From Microbulbifer elongatus (lineage in GTDB: Bacteria > Pseudomonadota > Gammaproteobacteria > Pseudomonadales > Cellvibrionaceae): 64,000 nt of DNA. Numbering within the stretch: position 1 is the stretch's first letter; each line of letters opens with the position of its first letter. The translations under genes and the position numbers were made by a program. A model generated the notes under the pieces. That model saw only the letters and a list, made by a program, of their open reading frames with translations. It did not search any database and was not told the origin of the DNA. The stretch covers positions 1,488,001-1,552,000 of the forward strand of contig NZ_JAIVKJ010000001.1 in assembly GCF_020524885.1 (NCBI RefSeq), read 5' to 3'. This document shows, piece after piece, positions 9,856 through 18,294 of the stretch.

Positions 9856-10605
9856 TTAGTGTGTAAACCCTTGAATGAAAGGCTTGAAAATTAGCACTGC
9901 CCCGGAAACGAAAAGTAGCAATCTACAGAAAAACATGAATTGCATGTCACTTATCCGGTTTTGCAGCCAGTGACCGAGCCAAATACCCGCCAGGGCAACG
10001 GGAATCAGCCACAGCCATATACCGACAAACTCTTCCTGCCATTGTTGGTTCAGGCTATATGGAATCAATTTGATCAGATTCATTACCGCGAAAAATACAC
10101 TCGCGGTACCGAGCCATTCCAGCTTGGGGTAATCGCGGCTGATGAAATAGATGTTGATGGGCGGGCCGCCAGCGTGTAGCAGTGTACTGGAGAAACCGGA
10201 AAGTCCGGCCCAGCCCCATGCCATCCAGCGACTGTGAATCTTGCGGAAAAGGCTGACCAATCTTCCCCAAACGGCAAAAAGGATGGCAAAACAGCCAAGC
10301 GCTAATTGCAGCACCTGCCCGGGTATCCAGGCCAGGGCAAAGCCGCCAAGTGTGATGCCCACCAAGGCTGCAGGAAGAATATCCTTTAGATTGGAAAATT
10401 GAATGTGACGGCGATAAAGCCAGACGGCTTTGGCATCCATGACGATCAGCAGCGGCAGTGTGAGTGCCGCCGCCTGCGGCACGGGCATCACCAGAGCGAG
10501 AAGCGGTACGGCAAGTACACCGGCGCCGCCGGCAAATCCAGATTTGGAGATGCCGGTCAGTAGTATGCCGGTGATCGCGAGTGGCCAGAAAAGCGGCTGA
10601 TCCAT
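9856..10605 (-). CDS. TSUP (TauE/SafE) family sulfite/anion permease
   Basis: A 249-aa inner-membrane protein with about seven to eight hydrophobic helices. Features typical of TauE/SafE (TSUP) exporters are the N-terminal GISKSGFAGGAGVLAVPLLALV loop-helix, the AAALTLPLLIVMDAKAVWLYR segment and a second-half repeat containing GFSSTLLHAGGPPINIYF. Family members move sulfite, sulfoacetate or other organosulfur anions, but the substrate is not deducible here. It begins 7 bases after the azoR stop codon, so the two are almost certainly one transcript. Confidence 0.9.
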   Translation of the reverse strand: MDQPLFWPLAITGILLTGISKSGFAGGAGVLAVPLLALVMPVPQAAALTLPLLIVMDAKAVWLYRRHIQFSNLKDILPAALVGITLGGFALAWIPGQVLQLALGCFAILFAVWGRLVSLFRKIHSRWMAWGWAGLSGFSSTLLHAGGPPINIYFISRDYPKLEWLGTASVFFAVMNLIKLIPYSLNQQWQEEFVGIWLWLIPVALAGIWLGHWLQNRISDMQFMFFCRLLLFVSGAVLIFKPFIQGFTH

Positions 10606-10612
10606 ACAGAAG

Positions 10613-11215
10613 TTAGGCTGGTATCAGCTCCGCAATCTGCCGGGATGCCTCATTCAATGCTTTTTCCTTGGCCTCATCACCCATATTCAAGCCTTCGGCG
10701 TAAATAAACTCGAGGTTTGTGATTCCGAGCAGGCCAAAGAACTGTCGAAGAAAAGGCGCCTGGAAATCCTGTCCGGCGGCATGGTAAACACCACCGCGAG
10801 CAGCGAGGATATAGACCGGTTTATCCTTCAAGAGTCCAACCGGGCCTGTGTCGGTATACTTGAAGCTGACGCCGGCACGCGCCAGGTGATCAAGCCACGC
10901 CTTTAGCTGAGAGGGTACACCAAAATTGTACATCGGCACGGCGAGTACAATGACGTCTGCAGTGGTTACCTCTTCAAGCAGCGCATCGGCGAAGTCCACA
11001 ACGGCCTGCTGCTCCGGCGTTCGTTGCTCCGGGGCGGAAAACAAAGCGCCGATGCGTTCGCCATCCAGATGAGGGACCGGATTGCTGGTTACATCCCGCT
11101 CCACAACTTCCAAATCCTGGGACACTTCGCGCCACGCACGGGCAAATTTTTCCGCCAGGGCGGTAGATTGGCCCCCATCGGCAAATACACTGCTTTTCAC
11201 TACGAGAAGTTTCAT
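10613..11215 (-). CDS. azoR: FMN-dependent NADH-azoreductase
   Basis: A 200-aa flavodoxin-fold quinone/azo reductase that uses NADH and bound FMN. The sequence opens KLLVVKSSVFADGGQST (phosphate-binding loop of the FMN site). It carries VPMYNFGVPSQLKAWLDH and then ILAARGGVYHAAGQDFQ, the other FMN contacts, and ends with the helix KEKALNEASRQIAELI. Length equals E. coli AzoR (about 201). ATG 11215 has a GAGGTAG ribosome-binding site. It is first in a two-gene operon with the TSUP permease and is divergent from tpm. A quinone-detoxifying role is established for the family. Confidence 0.95.
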   Translation of the reverse strand: MKLLVVKSSVFADGGQSTALAEKFARAWREVSQDLEVVERDVTSNPVPHLDGERIGALFSAPEQRTPEQQAVVDFADALLEEVTTADVIVLAVPMYNFGVPSQLKAWLDHLARAGVSFKYTDTGPVGLLKDKPVYILAARGGVYHAAGQDFQAPFLRQFFGLLGITNLEFIYAEGLNMGDEAKEKALNEASRQIAELIPA

Positions 11216-11442
11216 TGGCTACCTCAATCGAGTTGTCTGTGATGGCGGCAGTATCCGTCTGGTTGGATTGGATTAAAAACGGAAATATCGGGACTTATTA
11301 TTCTAAATAATCGAACATGTGGCCGGTTATCGGCCTGTGGTGATCAATATTTGCACAGCAGCTTCTTTTGTAGAATGATTTCCTCACATATCAATCATTA
11401 GGCGCTGAGATCGGCCGCTTGATAGGGAAGTGGAGTAACCCA

Positions 11443-12084
11443 ATGAAACATGAGTTCTGGCACGACAAGTGGCAGCGAAACGAAATCGGCTTTCACAACA
11501 GTGAAGTACATCCATTGCTCGTGAAGCACTTCAGTGGTCTCGGGCAGAATAAGGGCAGCCGGATATTCTTGCCCTTGTGTGGCAAGACCCTGGATATTGC
11601 CTGGCTGCTGGGTAAAGGGTATCGGGTAGTGGGAGCAGAACTCAGCGAGCTCGCCGTCAGGCAGTTATTTGAACAACTTGGCGTCGAACCGCAGGTGGAA
11701 GCCGTTGGGTCATCGTTGAAGCGCTTTCACTCTGAAGGCCTGGACATCTTTGCAGGTGATATATTCGAGCTGACAGGGCAACTGTTGGGGGAGGTCGATG
11801 CGGTATACGACCGTGCGGCGCTGGTTGCCTTGCCGGAGGAAATGCGCGCTCAATATACACGGCACCTGGTGCAGATGACTTCTGCGGTACCACAGTTACT
11901 AGTTACATTTGAGTACGACCAGGACCTGATGCCGGGGCCACCTTTCTGCGTGAGCGATGACGAAGTTTTACAGCACTACGCTTCTCACTACCGTTGCACA
12001 CTGGTGGATGCAGTTGCCGTACCCGGCGGTTTGAAAGGAAAGTGTCCGGCCGACGAAAAAGTCTGGATATTGGATTCCAATTAA
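11443..12084 (+). CDS. tpm: thiopurine S-methyltransferase
   Basis: A 213-aa S-adenosylmethionine-dependent methyltransferase of the TPMT family, which in bacteria methylates thiopurines and oxidised selenium or tellurium compounds. Visible are the N-terminal FWHDKWQRNEIGFHNSEVHP block, the SAM-binding motif IFLPLCGKTLDIAWLLGKGY and the downstream VDAVYDRAALVALPEEMR. I set the start at ATG 11443, not the TTG eight codons earlier, because GGAG sits 7 nt upstream and the family begins close to this tryptophan-rich block. It is monocistronic and divergent from azoR. Confidence 0.94.
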   Translation: MKHEFWHDKWQRNEIGFHNSEVHPLLVKHFSGLGQNKGSRIFLPLCGKTLDIAWLLGKGYRVVGAELSELAVRQLFEQLGVEPQVEAVGSSLKRFHSEGLDIFAGDIFELTGQLLGEVDAVYDRAALVALPEEMRAQYTRHLVQMTSAVPQLLVTFEYDQDLMPGPPFCVSDDEVLQHYASHYRCTLVDAVAVPGGLKGKCPADEKVWILDSN

Positions 12085-12135
12085 TTCAGTCGGCCACTCG
12101 TTAATAAGGCGGCAGCCAATCACAGGTCAGTTGCT

Positions 12136-12162
12136 CAGTGAGCCGCCTTTACCAGCTCACTG
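12136..12162. other. hairpin between convergent tpm and the nucleotidyltransferase gene
   Basis: A perfect 8-bp inverted repeat (CAGTGAGC/GCTCACTG) encloses an 11-nt loop in the gap between two converging genes. It has no T-run on either strand, so it is at best a weak or factor-dependent terminator. Confidence 0.3.
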
Positions 12163-12167
12163 TCAGC

Positions 12168-12806
12168 TCACCGGCTTAGGCCGGATTTGATATACATTGA
12201 CCAGTGTTCGTCGGTGATCAACTGTCGCACCTTGCTGACAGACAGCCTGCGTATCGGTTTGCCATCGGTGCTGGACCGACTGACTATGCGCAGGTCTGAA
12301 AGTGGGTAAACGGAGAGCTCCACCGGAAAATCGAAGTCCAGGTGAATGTGCTGATACTCAATCATTCGGCCATTCACATTGATGGTAGTGGCCTCTCGAG
12401 CGTAGTGCCATCCGAGGGTATCGAGATAATTCTCCAGTTCCTCGATCTCGTCACAGAACACGTGAATATCAATATCACTCCCTTCGCGAATACGGCCGGT
12501 ACTGACAGAGCCGATCAGGCGCGGTGTAAACGGCTCCAGCTCCTCCATCACCTCCACTGCGCGACAGCGCATGCGGAAAAGGCGCTCCTCATGGTCTTCA
12601 GGGTCTTTGAGCTGACTTAGCTCGTAGAGAGCCTCTGAAATCTCACCATTGGAGGGGAGATACTTGGGGGCGAACCGGTACTGTTTTCCAATCAGCCGCT
12701 TGGCCGCCTTGCGTTTGGCATCAAAATACTGGCTTACTCCTTCTTCGTACATCAGTCGTGCCGCCTCCCTGGTGATCAGTTGGCGAATTCTTTGCTGTTT
12801 CTTCAT
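12168..12806 (-). CDS. nucleotidyltransferase-fold protein, 212 aa
   Basis: A stand-alone protein of the DNA polymerase beta-like nucleotidyltransferase superfamily. The active-site signature is GSVSTGRIREGSDIDIHVF: Gly-Ser at about 99-100 and the metal-binding aspartates at about 111 and 113. The third carboxylate is probably in HLDFDFPVELSVYP (157 or 159). A basic helical N-terminus (residues 1-45) contains REAARLMYEEG and DAKRKAAKRLIG. All catalytic residues are present, so it should transfer a nucleotide, but to what is unknown. It starts 13 bases after the stop of the HD-domain gene on the same strand, so the two are probably one operon. Confidence 0.8.
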   Translation of the reverse strand: MKKQQRIRQLITREAARLMYEEGVSQYFDAKRKAAKRLIGKQYRFAPKYLPSNGEISEALYELSQLKDPEDHEERLFRMRCRAVEVMEELEPFTPRLIGSVSTGRIREGSDIDIHVFCDEIEELENYLDTLGWHYAREATTINVNGRMIEYQHIHLDFDFPVELSVYPLSDLRIVSRSSTDGKPIRRLSVSKVRQLITDEHWSMYIKSGLSR

Positions 12807-12819
12807 TCTTTTGGCGGAT

Positions 12820-13383
12820 TCAGGCCGCGATCAGTAAATGGTGTGGTTTCAGCAATGCAATGGCACTGTCTATTCCCATTACCTGGGCATCCGGGTCGCG
12901 CCCACCAATATCGACGCGGCGCAACAGTTGCAACTCTTGTAATCGGCGTTCTCCGGTGTACTTGTGACGGGTGCGCTGTGGAATACGCATCAGGTCGAGG
13001 TGGTGGGCCACCAGCCAGACGATGCGGGCATTTACAACTCCGGTAAGCATCTCGGCACCCAGCTCCGCGTGCTGCCGGCTGTCCACGGCTTTGCCGACGT
13101 CGTGCAATAACGCCGCGGCCCATAGCAATGGATCCTGAGTCGCTTCACGGGCGAGTTGGAAAACCTGAAGAGAGTGGAAGAGGGCATCGCCCTCGGGGTG
13201 ATACTTGGGGTGCTGCTGGACGCCGTCGAGGTCCTCCAGCAAACTAGTGAGATAGTCGTACAAGCTAAGACCAGTCAAGGCTGGCTGTCTGAACGTTGGG
13301 AAGCGCGCTTTAATACAAGATTTCAATGAGTACGGCGCACATAGGGGAATTCTAGGGGCTCCTCCCTTCGGCCGCAAGCTCAA
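12820..13383 (-). CDS. HD-domain phosphohydrolase, up to 187 aa
   Basis: A single HD domain: first metal histidine in GDALFHSLQVFQLA (about residue 70), the HD doublet in AALLHDVGKAVD (about 94-95), then HAELGAEML and the later VAHHLDLM. Enzymes of this fold remove phosphate from nucleotides or cut cyclic nucleotides. The start is uncertain: the open frame begins with TTG 13383 and has another TTG at 13326. Conserved-looking sequence begins near FPTFRQPALTGLSLYDYL. It heads a two-gene operon with the nucleotidyltransferase. These are the two activities fused in some CCA-adding enzymes, but the pair here lacks the CCA-enzyme body. Confidence 0.8.
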   Translation of the reverse strand: MSLRPKGGAPRIPLCAPYSLKSCIKARFPTFRQPALTGLSLYDYLTSLLEDLDGVQQHPKYHPEGDALFHSLQVFQLAREATQDPLLWAAALLHDVGKAVDSRQHAELGAEMLTGVVNARIVWLVAHHLDLMRIPQRTRHKYTGERRLQELQLLRRVDIGGRDPDAQVMGIDSAIALLKPHHLLIAA

Positions 13384-13633
13384 GTCGCCAGGGGCTGAGA
13401 GTTAAGAGTATGAGGGCGAGCGAACGAATATGCCGCCGGTATTGAAACTGAAAACATCTCGGATGATCTATACAGGAAGCGGACTTGTAATAGTTCGACG
13501 CCCTCGCGCTGCAGTACTGCCAGCCCTGTATTTTCTGACATTATTCAGCTGTAGAGTTTGATGTCTTGATTGACGGCTCAGAAAATTACCCGTTACTTTA
13601 GCCTTGCCACTAACAATAACGAGGGCATCGCAA

Positions 13634-14308
13634 ATGTTTTCGGATCCATATCACCCCATAGTGTACGTCCTTCATGTTGCTCTAGGGTTTATTGCATTTT
13701 TTGCCGGCATTGTTGCCATTTCGTCAAGAAAAGGGAACCGGCGCCACGTTCTGACCGGGAAGGTATTCAGTTATTTGATGGTGGTTGTTGCGATCACAAC
13801 ACTGGTGTTTGCTGTCGATAAACTTCTTCCGCTGGCAGTTTTGCTGGCAGTGGGGGTCATGTATATGGTGCCAAGTGCTGTTAATGCATTTCATCAGGAC
13901 CGCCAGTACGCCGTAATCTGGGATCGTATTCTTATTGTCATTCCGCTTCTGATTTTTACGTTTGCAGCAATGCAAGTGATTCGGAGCTTGACGAGCGCTG
14001 CGGCCCCGCTAGTTGGTCCCATGCTAATGGCATCGACTTTTGCTTTTCTTCTGGTTGAAGACTTGTTGCTGTTTCGCAAAGTCGAGCGAGACCGATCTTT
14101 CTGGATCCGCCGGCATATGGTTAGAATGATTCTTGCATTCACATTCGCAGCGATGGCTGTATTGCGCATAGGCATTGGGGTTGGATTGACCCTGGAACAG
14201 ACGGTAATCTATCCGATTCTCATAGCCTGGTGTTGTATTGCCTACACCTACAGAAAATACAGCCAGCAAAAGGATGTCCCGCTTAGTGCGCAGAACAAGA
14301 CTGCGTAA
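13634..14308 (+). CDS. polytopic membrane protein of unknown function, 224 aa
   Basis: About seven hydrophobic helices fill the protein, beginning HPIVYVLHVALGFIAFFAGI. A short basic loop, RKGNRRHVLTG, follows the first helix, and a charged loop, LFRKVERDRSFWIRRHMVR, precedes the last two. The arrangement of a histidine in helix 1 and histidines in loops recalls small DUF2306-type membrane proteins, but I cannot confirm the family. ATG 13634 is preferred over TTG 13604 because GAGGG lies 8 nt upstream. It appears monocistronic. Confidence 0.72.
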   Translation: MFSDPYHPIVYVLHVALGFIAFFAGIVAISSRKGNRRHVLTGKVFSYLMVVVAITTLVFAVDKLLPLAVLLAVGVMYMVPSAVNAFHQDRQYAVIWDRILIVIPLLIFTFAAMQVIRSLTSAAAPLVGPMLMASTFAFLLVEDLLLFRKVERDRSFWIRRHMVRMILAFTFAAMAVLRIGIGVGLTLEQTVIYPILIAWCCIAYTYRKYSQQKDVPLSAQNKTA

Positions 14309-14451
14309 GTGTCTGTTTCCGGTATCGGGCCATTTTGAGCTTTTTTAACAGCTCGTTCATTGGTTAACAGGGGTTTGCTTGCCTGGTTTTAGGCTACTCC
14401 TCTACAGTCCGGCATCGAACGCCTGGAAACCCAAATCTCTCATGGACTGAA

Positions 14452-16089
14452 ATGAGCCAAAGTATTTCCTGGATCGACTGGGCGATTATTGCGACCTACT
14501 GCGTGGGCCTATTGGGGATGGCGTACTGGCTCGCTCGTCGCCAGGAGAGCAGGGAAGACTACTATGTTGCAGGTCGCAACGTCGGACCCTGGCCGGTGGG
14601 CCTGTCTATCATGGCTACTCAGTGTTCCACCAACAGTATTCTCGGCGCCCCCGCCTTTGTGGCTTTTGCGGCCGGTGGCGGGTTGCTATGGCTGCAATAC
14701 GAGCTGGCGGTTCCACTGGCGATGGTGGTACTGATCCTGTTTGTGATGCCGCTGTTTCGTCATCTCCAGCTGGTATCGGTCTATGAATACCTTGAGCGAC
14801 GATTTGACCTCGAAACACGGCTTACCCTGAGTGGCCTTTTCCTGTTTGTGCGGGCCTTCGCTACTGCGGTGACTGTATACAGTATTTCACTGGTAATTGA
14901 TCTGATTACCGGTTTGGGGTTCACCGAATCCGTGTTATTGCTTGGTGCGTTTACCGTCGTATACGACGTGATGGGGGGCATCCGCGGTGTCATCTATTCT
15001 GATGTACTGCAGTTACTGATATTGGCCGCCATGCTGCTACTGGTGCTGATCTTTCTTGTCGATGCCAGCGGCGGGTTCACGGAGATGTGGCAGTCATTTG
15101 ATGCTGGCCGCAAGACGACCTTGGACTTTTCACACCACGGCTTTGGCGATGGCGAGACATTTGCGTTTTGGCCCATGTTGCTGGGAGGGTTGTTTCTTTA
15201 TGTTTCGTATTACGGCTGTGATCAGAGCCAGGTGCAGCGGCAGTTGAGTACCCGGGATATCGATGCCACGAATAATGCGCTGTTGATCAACGGCCTGTTG
15301 CGCTTCCCGCTTGTGCTCCTGTACTGCTTGGTAGGTGTGGGTATTGCCGTATACGCTACAAAGCACCCGGGCTTCATCGCTGCACTGCCTGACTCCGGCA
15401 GCGGCCCCGAATATAACCTGGCGGTGCCGCTATACATGATCAATGTGCTGCCGGTGGGTCTGGTCGGGCTGAGCCTGGTTGCGCTTTTCGCTGCCGCTAT
15501 GTCCTCACTGGATTCTGTGCTTAATTCGTTAAGTGCCACGACCATGGAAGACTTTGTGCGTCGCTTTCATAAGGGTAGCTGGAGCGCGCACCAGGAATTA
15601 ATACTGTCGCGAGTGCTGACGACCCTGTGGGGTATCATCACTCTGGTGATGGCATTCTTCGTCGATGACATCGCTACCACGGTATTGGAAGCTATCAATA
15701 AAATTGGTTCCCTCGCAAATGGGCCTATTCTCGCGGTGTTTGCACTCGGGTTTGTCGCGCGGCGTGTGCTCGGGCCACACGCTATCGTAGGTTTGCTCTG
15801 CGGAATTGTAATCAATGGCGCATGCTGGCTATTCCTTCCGGACATCTCCTGGCTGTGGTGGAATGTTATCGGTTTTGTCGTGACGGTGGTTGTGGCGGTG
15901 GGGCTGGCACAGCTAGGGCGCCTGGCCCCGGTTGATGCAATCACGTCTGCTTCCAGCGCAGACCTGTATGAGAAGGCGATCCGTCACCACTTGCGTGAAG
16001 AGGCCAGCTGTAACTGGTATCGGCGCAGTTTGTGGCTGCTACTGTGGTTTGTAGGCCTATTTCTGTTTTTGCTCTATATAAACGGGTGA
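14452..16089 (+). CDS. sodium:solute symporter (SSS/SSF family)
   Basis: A 545-aa inner-membrane transporter with about 13-14 helices, of the SSS family that couples solute uptake to sodium. Typical features are the first-helix region DWAIIATYCVGLLGMAYWLARRQ, followed by EDYYVAGRNVGPWPVGLSIM, and then TQCSTNSILGAPAFVAF. The core segment YDVMGGIRGVIYSDVLQLLI comes next. LFAAAMSSLDSVLNSLSATTMEDF, further on, contributes the sodium-binding serines. The substrate (sugar, amino acid, carboxylate) cannot be told. The NTF2-like gene follows 40 bases downstream on the same strand and may share the transcript. Confidence 0.93.
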   Translation: MSQSISWIDWAIIATYCVGLLGMAYWLARRQESREDYYVAGRNVGPWPVGLSIMATQCSTNSILGAPAFVAFAAGGGLLWLQYELAVPLAMVVLILFVMPLFRHLQLVSVYEYLERRFDLETRLTLSGLFLFVRAFATAVTVYSISLVIDLITGLGFTESVLLLGAFTVVYDVMGGIRGVIYSDVLQLLILAAMLLLVLIFLVDASGGFTEMWQSFDAGRKTTLDFSHHGFGDGETFAFWPMLLGGLFLYVSYYGCDQSQVQRQLSTRDIDATNNALLINGLLRFPLVLLYCLVGVGIAVYATKHPGFIAALPDSGSGPEYNLAVPLYMINVLPVGLVGLSLVALFAAAMSSLDSVLNSLSATTMEDFVRRFHKGSWSAHQELILSRVLTTLWGIITLVMAFFVDDIATTVLEAINKIGSLANGPILAVFALGFVARRVLGPHAIVGLLCGIVINGACWLFLPDISWLWWNVIGFVVTVVVAVGLAQLGRLAPVDAITSASSADLYEKAIRHHLREEASCNWYRRSLWLLLWFVGLFLFLLYING

Positions 16090-16092
16090 ACC

Positions 16093-16106
16093 TTAAAACG
16101 TTTTAA
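16093..16106. other. perfect 14-bp palindrome between symporter and NTF2-like gene
   Basis: TTAAAACGTTTTAA reads the same on both strands. It lies just after the symporter stop and 24 bases before the next start, a position that would suit an operator. It is A+T-rich and could be chance. Confidence 0.25.
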
Positions 16107-16129
16107 TAGGATTTCTAAAGGAAAGATTA

Positions 16130-16636
16130 ATGACTGCCGATCAAAAATTGCGGGTATGGTTTTTCTCTCTCGTTATTGTGCTGCTTTCCGGGCCAGCAGT
16201 GGCCGAACCGGAAGCGGCAGGAAAACAAGAGGCACCGGTTGCCGCGCAGCTCGACAGCTTTCATAAGGCGGCCGCTAACGCCGACTTCGACGCATATTTT
16301 GGTTTGTTCAGTAAAGACGGTGTCTTTATTGGCACCGATGCCAGCGAGCGGTGGCCGGTGGAGGCGTTCAAGAAATACACGCAGCCATACTTTAGCCAGG
16401 GGAAGGGTTGGACCTACGTGCCGAGAGACAGAAGCATCGTGGTTCACGGTGATGTGGCCTGGTTTGATGAGCTCCTCGATAACGCATCGTATGGTGAGTG
16501 TCGCGGAACAGGGGTGCTGGTAAAAGAAGGTGAGGAGTGGAAAATCGCCCAGTACAACTTGCATTTTCCTGTGCCAAACGACCTGGCAAAGCAGGTTACG
16601 CAGATGATCAAGGCACATGGGCAAGGAGGCGGCTAA
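16130..16636 (+). CDS. secreted NTF2/SnoaL-like (DUF4440-type) protein
   Basis: A 168-aa protein with a clear signal peptide: basic start, hydrophobic WFFSLVIVLLSGPAV, and probable cleavage after AVA before EPEAAG. The mature part is one NTF2-like cone domain: FHKAAANADFDAYFGLFSKD and GVFIGTDASERWPVEAFKKY, the central DVAWFDELLDN strand, and the family's closing GTGVLVKEGEEWKIAQYNLHF. Such domains often act as small hydrolases, isomerases or binding modules, and no specific role is visible. The ribosome-binding site is AAAGGAAAG. Confidence 0.88.
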   Translation: MTADQKLRVWFFSLVIVLLSGPAVAEPEAAGKQEAPVAAQLDSFHKAAANADFDAYFGLFSKDGVFIGTDASERWPVEAFKKYTQPYFSQGKGWTYVPRDRSIVVHGDVAWFDELLDNASYGECRGTGVLVKEGEEWKIAQYNLHFPVPNDLAKQVTQMIKAHGQGGG

Positions 16637-16689
16637 CGCCGCCATCTTGCAACAGACCCGCTGGTAGGGTGTTCAGTCGTTCGCCGATT

Positions 16690-17073
16690 TCAGGCTTTAC
16701 GGCCGCGCGGCATCAGATACCAGAGAACAAATGCGACTAAAAAGAGCGCCGGTACATCACCCAGTAAGTTGGCCCGTTCTGTCTCGTCGACAATCGCCTG
16801 AACCAGCATGATTCCCCCGTGAACAATGCTTGACCATACCGTAAACCATATCAGGCTTGCATTAGCCAGTGGGTCTTTTGCCGCCAGGATCAGGAACACA
16901 CCAAGAGTGGCATAGATACCCATAATCATCTGTTCGTATTCCGGTTGCCGGGGCGTCCAGCCCCATCCGGATGGAAAGATCCACATCATCATTGCATAAA
17001 TCCCGGCAATGAAGATGACGCCGAATACTACGAGTGCGATTTTCAGAAACCTCAGCTTTTGTTCATCCCGCAT
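16690..17073 (-). CDS. small four-helix membrane protein, 127 aa
   Basis: Four hydrophobic helices: FLKIALVVFGVIFIAGIYAM, the MIMGIYATLGVFLILAAK segment, ANASLIWFTVWSSIVHGGIM and ALFLVAFVLWYLMP. The basic tail is RGRKA. The loop FPSGWGWTPRQPEYEQ and the helix-3 histidine resemble small membrane proteins of the DUF6632 type, but the name is tentative and the function unknown. ATG 17073 follows a good GAGAGGAAACG ribosome-binding site. It lies alone between convergent and same-strand neighbours. Confidence 0.75.
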   Translation of the reverse strand: MRDEQKLRFLKIALVVFGVIFIAGIYAMMMWIFPSGWGWTPRQPEYEQMIMGIYATLGVFLILAAKDPLANASLIWFTVWSSIVHGGIMLVQAIVDETERANLLGDVPALFLVAFVLWYLMPRGRKA

Positions 17074-17223
17074 GGTCGTTTCCTCTCTATCTAAAAAAGA
17101 TAATCGTATTTAGTTGATTACGAATAAATTTCCCAAATTGTAGTGCGTCTTTAAGTCTTAAATAGCGCGGCTAGGCGGGGTGGGCGTCTACCGTGCAAAA
17201 GCGGGCTCAGGGTTGATGCTAGG

Positions 17224-17672
17224 TCAGTTTTTGGGCAAATGCTGTCCCAGCCACTGTAAAAGCTGCGGCCTCGGAAGTGCGCCTGAGAGCCGCGTAATTT
17301 CGGCGCCATGGTGAAATACCATCAGAGTAGGGATGGAGCGAATCTGGAAGGTGGCGGCAGTTTGCTGATTGGCCTCGGTATCCAGTTTGAGGAACACTGC
17401 CTGTGTCGCCATCTCATCGGCCACCTGGCTGTACACTGGCGCGAACTGCTGGCATGGGCCGCACCAGGTCGCCCAGAAATCTACTACCACCGGCAGGTCA
17501 CTCTTATCGATGAAGCGGCGGAAATTAGCATCGCTGGCATTGATAGGATGGCCCGTGATCAGCGGCGCGCGGCATTTGCCGCAAAGAGGTCGATCACCCC
17601 TCGCTGTCGAGGCACTCGGTTTGGGGTGATACAGGAGGGGCAGAGAATCTGCGCAAGTTGTGTATCGGACAT
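17224..17672 (-). pseudogene. trxC: thioredoxin TrxC, single-base frameshift
   Basis: Thioredoxin 2 reduces protein disulfides and has an N-terminal zinc finger. Here the gene is split over two frames. From ATG 17672 the sequence reads MSDTQLAQILCPSCITPNRV (first zinc CxxC), then loses frame in a run of four G on the minus strand (17597-17600). The neighbouring frame resumes GDRPLCGKCRAPLITGHPIN (second CxxC), followed by VVVDFWATWCGPCQQFAPVY with the active site and SIPTLMVFHHG. One extra G in the run would restore a protein of about 149 aa. As written, either product lacks half the zinc finger or the catalytic domain. The lesion may be real or a homopolymer error. Confidence 0.85.
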
Positions 17673-17761
17673 TGTTATATCTCTTCATACAAGAATGGTA
17701 ACTGTGATACATGTAGCTAGGATACTTATAGTTAAATCGTAGCCAGAATCCACCTTGGTAA

Positions 17762-18235
17762 CTAAATGACCGGTAACGGTTTAAACACCATGAGCCAGAA
17801 TATAACCAATATTGCTACGAAAGCAGGTATTCCCAGCACAACCCAGTAGCGCATGAGCTTGCTAAATTCTGGTGTAAGCTGACCCGAGGCAAGCGAGGCC
17901 TCAGCCAGTGACTTCAGTCGGTACTGCAGCACAAGTACGGGTAACCAGCATGCACCGATAAACAGAAAAAGCGAAAGCACAGCATGAAACCAGCTCGAGG
18001 AAAATGAGTACCCGAGCTTATGCATCAGGAGCAGGCCGGTCCAAAACTGAGTTACCACGGCTGGTGCAGTAAATATCCAGTCTGCCAGCACGACATGTCG
18101 CGCCGTGACGGCAATCGCGGCAATGTTTGCCGACCGATTAGCCATATACATAAAAAAGGCGATGCCCGTCCCGGTACCCGCAACGACCACCGCACTCAGG
18201 ATATGTATCATTTTTAATAGGAAGTAATTTTCCAA
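17762..18235 (-). CDS. DUF2269 family integral membrane protein
   Basis: A 157-aa protein with four to five helices. The opening LLKMIHILSAVVVAGTGTGI, with a histidine in helix 1, is the DUF2269 signature. The remaining helices are APAVVTQFWTGLLLMHKLGY, WFHAVLSLFLFIGACWLPVL and WVVLGIPAFVAILVIFWLMV, and the loops are short. The start appears to be TTG 18235, with GAGAACG upstream; ATG 18211 is an alternative but would trim the first helix. The function of the family is unknown. The histidine pattern suggests possible haem or electron-transport contacts, which is inference only. Confidence 0.82.
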   Translation of the reverse strand: MENYFLLKMIHILSAVVVAGTGTGIAFFMYMANRSANIAAIAVTARHVVLADWIFTAPAVVTQFWTGLLLMHKLGYSFSSSWFHAVLSLFLFIGACWLPVLVLQYRLKSLAEASLASGQLTPEFSKLMRYWVVLGIPAFVAILVIFWLMVFKPLPVI

Positions 18236-18294
18236 GTTGATCGTTCTCTTTGGTCAAAAATAGCGATGCGCTATCTGAGGGCAGGTGCTTGTTA

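Noticed and set aside
13430-13561. 43-codon frame MPPVLKLKTSRMIYTG... in the gap before the 13634 gene
   Set aside because: No ribosome-binding site, no family resemblance; gap of this size gives such frames by chance.
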